Assembly (NCBI RefSeq): GCF_016907555.1
Contig: NZ_JAFBCE010000001.1
Location: 2,418,001-2,482,000, forward strand
Reading direction: 5' to 3'
Length of the DNA: 64,000 nt
Origin: Microbacterium laevaniformans
Lineage (GTDB): Bacteria > Actinomycetota > Actinomycetes > Actinomycetales > Microbacteriaceae
Of the stretch, positions 53,610 to 62,072 are shown one piece after another. Under the pieces are notes generated by a model. That model ran no database searches and was not told the origin of the DNA. It saw only the letters and a program-made list of their open reading frames with translations. Position 1 is the first letter of the stretch. Each line of letters starts with the position of its first letter. The translations under genes and the position numbers were made by a program.

Positions 53610-55318
53610 TCGACGTCGTCGACGCCTCGATCGCCGAGCTGCGCGCCGCCCTCGACGACGGGCGTGCGACGGCCGTCGAACTCGTCGAGGCCTACCTCGC
53701 ACGCATCGACGCCTACGACGGACCCGACACCGCGACCGCCCTCAACGCGATCGTCGTCCGCAACCCCGACGCGCTCGCGGAAGCCGCGGCATCCGACGAG
53801 CGCCGCGCCCGCGGCGAGACCCTCTCACCCCTGGACGGCATCCCCTACACGGCGAAGGACAGCTACCTCGTGCGGGGACTCACCGCCGCGGCCGGCTCCC
53901 CCGCCTTCGCCGAGCTGATCGCCCAGCGCGACGCGTTCACGATCGAGCGCCTGCGGGCGGGCGGGGCGATCTGCCTGGGCCTGACGAACATGCCGCCGAT
54001 GGCCAACGGCGGCATGCAGCGCGGCGTCTACGGACGGGCGGAGAGCCCGTACAGCGCCGACTGGCTGACCGCGCCGTTCGGCTCCGGATCGTCGAACGGG
54101 TCGGGCACGGCGACCGCGGCATCCTTCGCGGCGTTCGGACTCGGCGAGGAGACATGGTCGAGCGGCCGCGGGCCGGCGAGCAACAACGCACTGTGCGCCT
54201 ACACGCCCTCGCGCGGCGTCATCTCCACGCGCGGCAACTGGCCGCTCGTGCCCACGATGGACGTCGTCGTCCCCCACACCCGGACGATGGCCGACCTGCT
54301 CGAGGTGCTCGATGTGATCGTCGCCGACGACCCCGACACCCGCGGCGACTTCTGGCGCACACAGCCGTGGATCCCGCTGCCGGCGCCGTCCGCCGTGCGC
54401 CCGGACGACTACCGTGCGCTCGGCGCGGGCGCGTCGGTGGCGGGCCTGCGCCTCGGCATCCCTCGGATGTACATCAACGCCGACCCGGATGCCGGGACCT
54501 CCCCCGCCCCGGGCATCGGCGGCCCGACCGGCCAGCGCATCCAGACCCGCGCGTCGATCATCGCGCTGTGGGAGCAGACGCGGGCTTCCCTCGAAGCGGC
54601 GGGGGCCGAGGTCGTCGAGGTGGATTTCCCCGTGGTCAGCACCTACGAGGGCGACCGGCCGGAAGCGCCGACCATCGCGACGCGCGGATTCGTCTCGCCC
54701 GCGTACCTCCGGCGCGAGATCGTCGACCTGTCGGCGTGGGCGTGGGAGGACTTCCTGTCCGCGAACGGCGACCCCGCTCTGTCCTCCCTCACGAACGTCG
54801 ACGGCGCACGGATCTTCCCGCACCCCGCCGGCGCCCTCCCCGACCGCTACACCGGGTTCGACGACGACATCGCGACCTACCCCGACTGGGTGCGGGAGAA
54901 CCCCGGAATGACCTGGCGCGACATGCCGGAGCTCGAAGAGGGGCTGAGGGGCCTGGAGCGCACCCGGCGGGTCGACCTGGAGGAATGGATGGCCGGCCTC
55001 GGGCTCGACGCGGTCGTCTTCCCCGCCGTCGCCGACGTCGGCCCCGCCGACATGGACGTGAACCCCGCCTCCGCCGACTTCGGCTGGCGAAACGGCGTGT
55101 GGGTCGCGAACGGCAATCTCGCCATCCGCCATCTCGGCATCCCGACGGTGACGGTGCCGATGGGACTCCTGGCCGACATCGGGATGCCGGTCGGGCTGAC
55201 GATCGCGGGACGATCCGGCGACGACGTCGCACTCCTGCGCCTCGGCTGCGCGATCGAGACACTCACCCCCGAACGACCGGTGCCGCCGCGCACCCCCGCA
55301 CTGAAGGACCGCACATGA
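53606..55318 (+). CDS. Amidase signature family enzyme
   Basis: 570 residues. Ser-cisSer-Lys elements: lysine in GIPYTAKDSYLVRGLTAAAG, first serine region in FGSGSSNGSGTATAASFAAF, and nucleophile region GEETWSSGRGPASNNALCAY, where the usual GGSIR reads SSGR. Overall similar to amidases of the AS family, longer than GatA. GTG start overlaps the agmatine deiminase stop and its own stop overlaps the decarboxylase ATG. Its position suggests it hydrolyses N-carbamoylputrescine in place of the nitrilase-family AguB; this is inference. Other amide substrates remain possible. Confidence 0.85.
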   Translation: MIDVVDASIAELRAALDDGRATAVELVEAYLARIDAYDGPDTATALNAIVVRNPDALAEAAASDERRARGETLSPLDGIPYTAKDSYLVRGLTAAAGSPAFAELIAQRDAFTIERLRAGGAICLGLTNMPPMANGGMQRGVYGRAESPYSADWLTAPFGSGSSNGSGTATAASFAAFGLGEETWSSGRGPASNNALCAYTPSRGVISTRGNWPLVPTMDVVVPHTRTMADLLEVLDVIVADDPDTRGDFWRTQPWIPLPAPSAVRPDDYRALGAGASVAGLRLGIPRMYINADPDAGTSPAPGIGGPTGQRIQTRASIIALWEQTRASLEAAGAEVVEVDFPVVSTYEGDRPEAPTIATRGFVSPAYLRREIVDLSAWAWEDFLSANGDPALSSLTNVDGARIFPHPAGALPDRYTGFDDDIATYPDWVRENPGMTWRDMPELEEGLRGLERTRRVDLEEWMAGLGLDAVVFPAVADVGPADMDVNPASADFGWRNGVWVANGNLAIRHLGIPTVTVPMGLLADIGMPVGLTIAGRSGDDVALLRLGCAIETLTPERPVPPRTPALKDRT

Positions 55319-56691
55319 CCGACGCCGCCCGCATGCACGATGTCACCCCCGAGACGCGCCGCATCGTCGACCTCGTGCTCGACTACTCCCGCGAACGCCT
55401 GCTCGCCCAGGACACCCCGCTCGACAAGCCGCTGCCCGCCGCCGAGCTCAGCCGCCTGGCGGGGCGGACGATCTCCGAAGAGGGGGTCGGCGCCGAGCGC
55501 GCACTCGGCGTGTTCACGCACGTCCTGGCCCCGGCATGCATCACGACCGACGACCCGCGGTATCTCTCCTTCATCCCGACCGCGCCCACGAAGGCGGCGG
55601 CGGCGTTCGACCTCGTCGTGTCGGCGAGCGCACTCTACGGCGGCTCCTGGCTGGAGGGCGCCGGCGCCGTGCACGCCGAGAACGAGGTGCTGCGCTGGCT
55701 GGCCGACGAGTTCGGCCTGCCGGCATCCGCGGGCGGCGTCTTCGTGCAGGGCGGCACGCTCGGCAACCTCTCCGCCCTTGTCGCCGCGCGGGAAGCGGCG
55801 CGCGCGCACCGCGCCGACACCGGCGCCGCCGCGCCGACCCGCTGGGCGGTCGTGTGCAGTTCGCAGGCGCACTCCTCGATCGCCTCGGCGGCGCGGGTGA
55901 TGGACGTCGACGTCATCACGGTGCCCACGGATGCCGACGGGGTGCTGCGCAGCGACGCCGTCGCGGAGGTGCTCGCCGACGTGCACGAGCGGGTGTTCGC
56001 CGTCGTCGCGACCTCCGGCTCGACCAACTTCGGCATCGTGGACGACATCGCCGGCGTCGCCGCGGCAGCACACGCCCACGACATCTGGCTGCACGTCGAC
56101 GGCGCCTACGGCCTCGCGGGCATGCTGTCACCGCTGGCCCGGCACCTGTACACCGGGGTCGAGCACGCCGACTCGGTCATCGTCGACCCGCACAAGTGGC
56201 TGTTCGCCCCCTTCGACGCGTGCGCCCTCATCTACCGCGACCCCGAGCAGGGCCGACGCGCGCACACGCAGCACGCCGAGTACCTCGACACCCTGACCGA
56301 CCGCTCCGACTACAGCCCGTCCGACTACGCGGCCCACCTCACCCGCCGCGCGCGGGGGCTTCCGCTGTGGTTCTCGCTCGCCACGCACGGCGCCGCCGCC
56401 TACCGCGAGGCCGTCAGCGCGTCGATCGTGCTGGCGCGCCGCATCGCCGACGAGATCGCGGCGCGCCCCGGCTTCTCGCTCGTGCGCCGGCCGCAGCTCG
56501 GCGTCGTCGTCTTCGAGCGCGACGGCTGGACCCGCGCCGACTACGAGGCCTGGTCGCAGCGACTGCTCGACGTGCAGCACGCCTTCGTCACGCCGTCGAG
56601 CCACGAGGGCCGGGCGAACGCGCGGTTCGCGATCCTCAACCCCCGCACCACGTTCGAGGACCTCACCGGCATCCTCGACACCATGCACTGA
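55315..56691 (+). CDS. Group II PLP-dependent decarboxylase
   Basis: 458 residues. GVFVQGGTLGNLSALVAARE (cofactor phosphate loop), CSSQAHSSIASAARVMDVDV (stacking His), TSGSTNFGIVDDIAGVAAAA, WLHVDGAYGLAG (Asp for pyridine N), and the PLP lysine in DSVIVDPHKWLFAPFDACAL. The family decarboxylates glutamate, aromatic amino acids, aspartate or diaminobutyrate; the substrate here is unknown. Coupling to agmatine deiminase makes arginine to agmatine tempting, but group II enzymes with that activity are unusual. ATGA overlap with the amidase. Confidence 0.87.
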   Translation: MTDAARMHDVTPETRRIVDLVLDYSRERLLAQDTPLDKPLPAAELSRLAGRTISEEGVGAERALGVFTHVLAPACITTDDPRYLSFIPTAPTKAAAAFDLVVSASALYGGSWLEGAGAVHAENEVLRWLADEFGLPASAGGVFVQGGTLGNLSALVAAREAARAHRADTGAAAPTRWAVVCSSQAHSSIASAARVMDVDVITVPTDADGVLRSDAVAEVLADVHERVFAVVATSGSTNFGIVDDIAGVAAAAHAHDIWLHVDGAYGLAGMLSPLARHLYTGVEHADSVIVDPHKWLFAPFDACALIYRDPEQGRRAHTQHAEYLDTLTDRSDYSPSDYAAHLTRRARGLPLWFSLATHGAAAYREAVSASIVLARRIADEIAARPGFSLVRRPQLGVVVFERDGWTRADYEAWSQRLLDVQHAFVTPSSHEGRANARFAILNPRTTFEDLTGILDTMH

Positions 56692-56776
56692 GCGCCGGAC
56701 GTCGCACGGGAGCCAGCCCGCTGACTTCTGAATCAGTCTTGATTATTCACTGTCGCGATTGATATCGTCGCCGATC

Positions 56777-57259
56777 ATGCCCCAAACGACGGAAACCGCA
56801 CCTTCGCGCCGACAGCCACTGGATGCCGCGTCCAAAGCGATCATCGAGCAGCTGCAGGAGGACGGGCGCCGACCGTACGCCGAGATCGCGAAGGCCGTCG
56901 GTCTCAGCGAAGCAGCGACGCGCCAGCGCGTGCAGAAGCTCGTGGACCAGGGCGTGATGCAGATCGTCGCCGTCACCGACCCACTCCAGCTCGGCTTCGC
57001 CCGCCAGGCGATGATCGGCATCCGCATCGCCGGCGACACCCGCGGCATCGCCGCGCAGCTGTCGACCCTGCCGGGGATCAGCTACGTGGTGTCGACGGCG
57101 GGATCGTTCGATCTGCTCGTCGAGGTCGTCTGCGAGAACGACGACGACCTCATGGACCTGCTCAACGAGCAGATCCGCGCCCTTCCCGAGGTGGTCACGA
57201 CCGAGACCTTCGTCTACCTCAAACTCCACCGTCAGCTCTACAACTGGGGGACACGATGA
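56777..57259 (+). CDS. Lrp/AsnC family transcriptional regulator
   Basis: 160 residues. HTH: DAASKAIIEQLQEDGRRPYA, EIAKAVGLSEAATRQRVQKL; RAM domain with MIGIRIAGDTRGIAAQLSTL and PGISYVVSTAGSFDLLVEVV. ATG 56777 is preferred over the in-frame TTG at 56759. No ribosome binding site is seen, but TTGATT (56739) and GATATC (56761) could give a near-leaderless transcript. Coupled to the downstream aminotransferase by ATGA, so it probably controls that gene and responds to an amino acid or amine. Confidence 0.87.
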   Translation: MPQTTETAPSRRQPLDAASKAIIEQLQEDGRRPYAEIAKAVGLSEAATRQRVQKLVDQGVMQIVAVTDPLQLGFARQAMIGIRIAGDTRGIAAQLSTLPGISYVVSTAGSFDLLVEVVCENDDDLMDLLNEQIRALPEVVTTETFVYLKLHRQLYNWGTR

Positions 57260-58638
57260 CCATCGACGACGCCGACCTGCAGGCCAAAGCCCGCGACCAC
57301 CTCTGGATGCACTTCGCACGCCAGTCGGTGATGACCGAGGGCCCCGGAGTGCCCATCATCGTCAAGGGCGAGGGCCACCACATCTGGGACTCGCGCGGCA
57401 AGCGCTACATCGACGGGCTCGCCGGCCTGTTCGTCGTCAACGCCGGCCACGGCCGCCGCCGCATCGCCCAGGCCGCCGCGAAGCAGGCGGAGGAGCTCGC
57501 CTTCTTCCCGCTCTGGTCGTACGCCCACCCGTCCGGCATCGAAGCCGCCGACCGTATCGCCAACCTCGCGCCGGGAGACCTCAACCATGTCTTCTTCTCC
57601 ACCGGCGGCGGAGAGGCGGTCGAGACCGCGTTCAAGCTCGCCAAGCACTACTGGAAACTGCAGGGCAAGCCCACCAAGCACAAGGTCATCTCCCGGGCCA
57701 TCGCGTACCACGGGACGACGCAGGGCGCCCTCGCGATCACCGGCCTGCCGGTCATGAAGCACATGTTCGAGCCGGTCACCCCGGGCGGCTTCCGCGTGCC
57801 CAACACCAACTACTACCGCGCGGCGGAGTCGGGCTTCGGCGGCGGCACGCCGGAGGAGTTCGGCCTGTGGGCCGCCGACCGCATCGAGCAGATGATCCAG
57901 TTCGAGGGCCCCGAGACGGTCGCCGCCGTGTTCCTCGAACCTGTGCAGAACGCCGGCGGATGCTTCCCCGCACCGGCCGGCTACTTCCAGCGGGTGCGCG
58001 AGATCTGCGACCGCTACGACGTGCTGCTCGTCTCGGACGAGGTCATCTGCGCCTTCGGACGCCTCGGCCACTACTTCGGGGCTCAGGCCTACGACTACCA
58101 GCCCGACATGATCACGTTCGCCAAGGCGGTCACCAGCGGGTACGCGCCGCTGGGCGGCACGATCGTGAACGACCGCGTCTACGAGCCGTTCGCACACGGC
58201 GACCTGTCGTTCCCGCACGGCTACACCTTCGGCGGACACCCCGTCTCGGCGGCCGTCGCGCTGGAGAACCTCGATGTGTTCGAGGAGGAGAAGCTGCTCG
58301 AGAACGTGCGCGAGAACTCACCCGTGTTCCGCGCGACGCTCGAGAAGCTGCTCGACCTGCCCATCGTCGGCGATGTGCGCGGCGACGGGTACTTCTTCGG
58401 CATCGAGCTCGTCAAAGACAAGGCCACGAAGGAGACCTTCGACGACGACGAGTCCGAGCGGCTGCTGCGCGGCTTCCTCTCCAAGGCGCTGTTCGACGCG
58501 GGGCTCTACTGCCGCGCCGACGACCGCGGCGACCCCGTGATCCAGCTCGCCCCGCCGCTGACGATCGGCCCGGCGGAGTTCGACGAGATCGAGCAGATCC
58601 TGCGCTCCGTGCTCACGGAGGCCTGGGCCCGGCTCTGA
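57256..58638 (+). CDS. Class III aminotransferase, putrescine/omega-amine:pyruvate type
   Basis: 460 residues. WDSRGKRYIDGLAGLFVVNA, FFSTGGGEAVETAFKLAKHY, SRAIAYHGTTQGALAITGLP, LLVSDEVICAFGRLGHYFGA, PLP lysine in MITFAKAVTSGYAPLGGTIV, and LSFPHGYTFGGHPVSAAVAL. Closest remembered relatives are SpuC-like putrescine:pyruvate transaminases. It would turn putrescine into 4-aminobutanal, giving alanine from pyruvate. Coupled to the Lrp gene and followed by the convergent alanine dehydrogenase, with the palindromic repeat between them. Confidence 0.86.
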   Translation: MTIDDADLQAKARDHLWMHFARQSVMTEGPGVPIIVKGEGHHIWDSRGKRYIDGLAGLFVVNAGHGRRRIAQAAAKQAEELAFFPLWSYAHPSGIEAADRIANLAPGDLNHVFFSTGGGEAVETAFKLAKHYWKLQGKPTKHKVISRAIAYHGTTQGALAITGLPVMKHMFEPVTPGGFRVPNTNYYRAAESGFGGGTPEEFGLWAADRIEQMIQFEGPETVAAVFLEPVQNAGGCFPAPAGYFQRVREICDRYDVLLVSDEVICAFGRLGHYFGAQAYDYQPDMITFAKAVTSGYAPLGGTIVNDRVYEPFAHGDLSFPHGYTFGGHPVSAAVALENLDVFEEEKLLENVRENSPVFRATLEKLLDLPIVGDVRGDGYFFGIELVKDKATKETFDDDESERLLRGFLSKALFDAGLYCRADDRGDPVIQLAPPLTIGPAEFDEIEQILRSVLTEAWARL

Positions 58639-58651
58639 CCGGGATCGCGAG

Positions 58652-58719
58652 CTCCGCAGAATGCGACGAACTCCGCATCCGATCGCGCGATCGGATGCGG
58701 AGTTCGTTCGTATCTGCGG
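58652..58719. repeat. Long palindromic (REP-like) element, copy 2
   Basis: Left arm CTCCGCAGAATGCGACGAAC then TCCGCATCC (58652-58680), loop GATCGCGCGATC, right arm GGATGCGGAGTTCGTTCGTA then TCTGCGG (58693-58719). Arms are the same as in copy 1 (27561-27630). It lies between convergent genes and probably terminates both. Confidence 0.8.
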
Positions 58720-58725
58720 CGTTCG

Positions 58726-59799
58726 TCAGGCCAGGATGCGGGTGTCGACGACCTCGCCGCCGCGGATCGACAAGCCCGCCGCCAGCGAGGCGTCAGCGGC
58801 GAGCGCGGCGTCGGTGCCGAGGTCGGCGAGCGCCAGCGTGTAGCGCAGCGTCGCGTTCGTGAGCGCGAGGGTCGAGGTCAGCGGCACAGCCCCGGGCATG
58901 TTGGCGACGGCATAGTAGATCGCGTCGTGCACCCGGTAGGTCGGGTCGGTGTGCGTGGTCGCGTGCGTGCCCTCGAAGCAGCCGCCCTGGTCGACCGCGA
59001 TGTCCACGAGCACCGAGCCCGGCCGCATCCGCTCGACCATGTCGAGCGTGACGAGCTTGGGCGCCGCCGCGCCCGGAACGAGCACCGAGCCGATCACGAG
59101 GTCGGCGTCGGCGACGAGGTCGGCGATGGTCGAACGGGTCGACACCCGCGTGTCCACACGGCCGTCGAAGCGCTCGTCGAGGCGGCGCAGCTGCGGGATC
59201 GACAGGTCGACGATCGTGACGTGTGCACCCAGTCCCACGGCCATCTGCGCGGCGTGGGTGCCGGCGACGCCGCCGCCGATCACGACGACCCGCCCGCGCG
59301 GGGTGCCGGGGACGCCTCCGAGCAGGATGCCGCGGCCACCGGCCGGGCCGAGCAGCTGCTGCGCACCGACCTGCACCGACAGTCGCCCGGCGATCTCGCT
59401 CATGGGCGCGAGCAGGGGCAGCGAACGGTCGGGCAGTTGCACGGTCTCGTACGCGATCGCGGTGGTGCCGGCATCCAGGAGCGCCTGCGTGAGCGCCGGC
59501 GCGGCCGCCAGGTGCAGGTAGGTGAACAGCGTCAGGTCCTTACGGAGGAAGCCGTACTCCGGCGCGATGGGCTCCTTGACCTTGACGAGCAGGTCGGCGG
59601 CGCCCCAGACGTCGGCGGCCTCGGAGACGATCTCGGCTCCCGCGGCACGGTAGGCGTCGTCGCTGAAGCCCGACCCGACGCCGGCGCCGCTCTGGATGAG
59701 CACACGGTGGCCGTGCGCCGAGAGCTCGTCGACGCCGGTGGGCGTCATGCCGACGCGGCGCTCGCTGTCTTTGATCTCTGCGGGAACACCGATGATCAT
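58726..59799 (-). CDS. ald: Alanine dehydrogenase
   Basis: 357 residues. [20 protein letters not shown] (substrate Arg/Lys), [43 protein letters not shown] site [40 protein letters not shown]. Converts L-alanine to pyruvate and ammonia with NAD, or the reverse. ATG 59799 with AAGGAG about eight bases upstream. Sitting beside pyruvate-type transaminases and a divergent Lrp regulator, it likely recycles their alanine. Confidence 0.95.
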   Translation of the reverse strand: MIIGVPAEIKDSERRVGMTPTGVDELSAHGHRVLIQSGAGVGSGFSDDAYRAAGAEIVSEAADVWGAADLLVKVKEPIAPEYGFLRKDLTLFTYLHLAAAPALTQALLDAGTTAIAYETVQLPDRSLPLLAPMSEIAGRLSVQVGAQQLLGPAGGRGILLGGVPGTPRGRVVVIGGGVAGTHAAQMAVGLGAHVTIVDLSIPQLRRLDERFDGRVDTRVSTRSTIADLVADADLVIGSVLVPGAAAPKLVTLDMVERMRPGSVLVDIAVDQGGCFEGTHATTHTDPTYRVHDAIYYAVANMPGAVPLTSTLALTNATLRYTLALADLGTDAALAADASLAAGLSIRGGEVVDTRILA

Positions 59800-59940
59800 G
59801 GGCGGGACTCCTTCAAAATGGTCCGCGGAAAGGGGAGTGGAGCGGTGCAGCGCGATCACGATGTCAGCCCGCTCGATGCACGACAAGAGCATCCGAAGAT
59901 TCAGTGAAATCACTCTTTGCGATCGAACTATGCTCGGCAC

Positions 59941-60414
59941 ATGGCCGCTTCTTCCGCAGATACATCGATGGATGCCGCTGATCTCCGACTCATCGACGAG
60001 TTGCGCAGCGACGCCCGCCAGCCGCTGAGCCGCCTCGCCGCGACGCTGGGATTGGCGGCATCCACCGTGCACGCGCGCATCTCGCGGCTCGTCTCCCGCG
60101 GGGTGATCCGCCGCTTCACGGTCGACGTCGACCCCGCCGCGCTGGGCTATCGCACGGAAGCGCTGGTGTCGGTACGCATCCGCCCCGGGGCGCGCGCGCA
60201 GCTGACCCGGTTCGCCGAGGAGCTGCGCACCCACCCCGACGTCGCCCAGTACTTCTACGTCGCCGGCGCGGAGGACTTCGTGATCCACTTCCGCGGGCGT
60301 GACAGCGCCGACCTGCGCTCCTTCGTCACCGACCACCTCTCCACGCACTCGATCGTCGCGGCGACCAACACGAGCCTCATCTTCGAGCGCACGGACGGGC
60401 TGCGCGGGGTCTGA
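59941..60414 (+). CDS. Lrp/AsnC family transcriptional regulator
   Basis: 157 residues. MDAADLRLIDELRSDARQPL SRLAATLGLAASTVHARISR is the HTH; the RAM domain follows with ALVSVRIRPGARAQLTRFAE and DVAQYFYVAGAEDFVIHFRG. TATGCT at 59929-59934 followed by six bases before ATG 59941 predicts leaderless translation; the in-frame TTG at 59917 is less likely. Divergent from ald, the standard AldR-like arrangement, so alanine-responsive control of ald is probable. Confidence 0.88.
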   Translation: MAASSADTSMDAADLRLIDELRSDARQPLSRLAATLGLAASTVHARISRLVSRGVIRRFTVDVDPAALGYRTEALVSVRIRPGARAQLTRFAEELRTHPDVAQYFYVAGAEDFVIHFRGRDSADLRSFVTDHLSTHSIVAATNTSLIFERTDGLRGV

Positions 60415-60426
60415 GCCCGCACCCTT

Positions 60427-60461
60427 CGTCCGCGAACGGACGATCCCCGGTCGAATCGTCC
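60427..60461 (+). promoter_or_regulatory. Alternative hairpins after the Lrp gene
   Basis: TCGTCCG (60427-60433) can pair with CGGACGA (60437-60443) over the short loop CGA-A. Alternatively GGACGAT (60438-60444) can pair with ATCGTCC (60455-60461). The middle segment is shared, so the hairpins exclude each other. It may act as a terminator of the Lrp transcript or as an operator. Confidence 0.4.
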
Positions 60462-60568
60462 GAACATGGCGCCGACGCGTCATCAGCGGTGACGGCGACG
60501 CTACACAAACGAAACAGGCCGACCCTAGTATTTCGAGCACCCGAAACACCTCATCATCAGGAGGAATC

Positions 60569-61993
60569 ACGAACGAGTCACTCGCCGCCACGTCGGCATC
60601 CTCTCGCTCCGCCACCCTTGCCCGTTCGCTGGGGGTGTGGTCGATCGTCGGCCTCGGCCTCGGCTACATGACGCCCACGGTCGTGTTCGACACCTTCGGC
60701 AACGTCGCCGTCGAGACCAACAATGTCGTGCCCGCCGCGTACGCCCTGGCCCTCGTGGTGATGGGCTTCACGGCGATCAGCTACGGCAAGATGGTCGGCG
60801 TCATCCCGAGCGCCGGCTCCGCGTACACGTACGTCCGCGAATCGATGCACCCGAGCCTCGGGTTCCTCGTCGGCTGGACGTCACTCATCGACTACCTGCT
60901 GCTGCCGATGGTCAACGCTCTGATCCTCCGCAGCTACATGGAGGCGCTCTTCCCCGACATCCCCGGCTGGGTGTGGGTCGTGAGCTTCACCGCGGCCGTC
61001 ACCGGGATCATCTACCTGACGATGCGCGGCACCTCGAACGTCAACATGATCCTGCTGATCTTCTCGGTCGTCGTCATGGCGGTGTTCGTCGTCATGGTCA
61101 TCGTGCAGCTGGTGCAGGGCGCCGGCGCGGGCACGGTCGCCTCGGTGCAGCCGTTCTTCCACCCGGAAGTCGAGTTCGGCGCGGTGCTGGCCGGCGCGAC
61201 CATCGTCTGCTTCTCGTTCATCGGCTTCGACGCCGTCACGATGTACGCGGAGGAGGCGAAAAACCCGAAGACCATGCCGCGCGCGATCCTGCTGACGGTG
61301 CTGGTCGGCGGCGCGATCTTCCTCGTCGCGGCCTACTTCACGCAGCTACGCTTCCCGTCCAGCGACGCGTTCCCGCCCGAGGCGATCGCCGACTCGACGC
61401 TGCCGGAGATCGGCTCGCAGGTGGGCGGCATCGTGCTGCAGTCGGTGCTGACGGCGGCGGGTTTCGCCGCCACGCTGGCGTCGTGGCTCGCCTCACACGC
61501 GTCGGTCGCCCGCATGCTGCTGGTGATGGGCCGCAACGGCGTGCTGCCGAAGCGTCTCTTCGGCTACATCAGCCCCCGCACCCACACGCCGGCGTTCACC
61601 GTGGTGCTGGTCGGCATCGTGAGCCTGGCGGCCATCGCGTTCACCCTCGACCAGATCGTCGACTACATCAACTACGGCGCCCTCATCGCGTTCACGTTCG
61701 TGAACATCTCCGTGATCGCCTGGTTCGCCGTTCGCCAGGGACGCCGTCGCACACCGCGCGACATCATCAACTACATCGTGATGCCCGCGATCGGCATGGC
61801 GCTGACCGGACTGCTGTGGGTGAACCTCGACGACCACGCGCTCATCGTCGGCCTCATCTGGACGGGCCTCGGCCTGCTGTACCTCGTCTTCCTGACGCGG
61901 GGCTTCCGCCGGCCGGTCGTCTCGTTCGACGAGAACCAGCCCGTCACCGGCTTCAACAAGATCGTCGAGCCGGGGCCGCGCTCGCAGATCTGA
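60569..61993 (+). CDS. APC family amino acid/amine permease, apparent ACG start
   Basis: 474 residues if translation begins at ACG 60569. About 12 membrane segments: GVWSIVGLGLGYMTPTVVFD (TM1 with glycine-rich break), GFTAISYGKMVGVIPSAGSA, AYTYVRESMHPSLGFLVGWT, FIGFDAVTMYAEEAKNPKTM (TM6 region and conserved EE-NP loop). A strong AGGAGG (60559-60564) stands four bases before the ACG, giving the natural N-terminus (M)NESLAATSAS. There is no ATG, GTG or TTG in frame until GTG 60635, which would begin right at TM1. TAGTAT (60526-60531) may be the -10 box. Probably imports putrescine, agmatine or a related amine; inference. Confidence 0.82.
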   Translation, partial: TNESLAATSASSRSATLARSLGVWSIVGLGLGYMTPTVVFDTFGNVAVETNNVVPAAYALALVVMGFTAISYGKMVGVIPSAGSAYTYVRESMHPSLGFLVGWTSLIDYLLLPMVNALILRSYMEALFPDIPGWVWVVSFTAAVTGIIYLTMRGTSNVNMILLIFSVVVMAVFVVMVIVQLVQGAGAGTVASVQPFFHPEVEFGAVLAGATIVCFSFIGFDAVTMYAEEAKNPKTMPRAILLTVLVGGAIFLVAAYFTQLRFPSSDAFPPEAIADSTLPEIGSQVGGIVLQSVLTAAGFAATLASWLASHASVARMLLVMGRNGVLPKRLFGYISPRTHTPAFTVVLVGIVSLAAIAFTLDQIVDYINYGALIAFTFVNISVIAWFAVRQGRRRTPRDIINYIVMPAIGMALTGLLWVNLDDHALIVGLIWTGLGLLYLVFLTRGFRRPVVSFDENQPVTGFNKIVEPGPRSQI

Positions 61994-62018
61994 GCGCCGT
62001 CCCCGACGCACCGGGGGA

Positions 62019-62055
62019 GAGGGCGGGTGTCGCATCTACCGCGGCACCCGCCCTC
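62019..62055 (+). terminator. Terminator hairpin after the permease
   Basis: GAGGGCGGGTG (62019-62029) pairs perfectly with CACCCGCCCTC (62045-62055) over a 15-base loop. It lies 25 bases after the permease stop and 18 bases before the ABC gene. No T-tract follows. Confidence 0.65.
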
Positions 62056-62072
62056 GGCGTAGCATCCGGCGC

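Noticed and set aside
60635..60637. GTG as start of the APC permease
   Set aside because: It would remove the cytoplasmic N-terminus and start inside TM1, and no ribosome binding site precedes it; AGGAGG at 60559 points to 60569.
60489..60671. Small plus-strand open frame overlapping the permease 5' end
   Set aside because: Out of frame with the permease, no ribosome binding site, Pro/Arg/His-rich shadow sequence.
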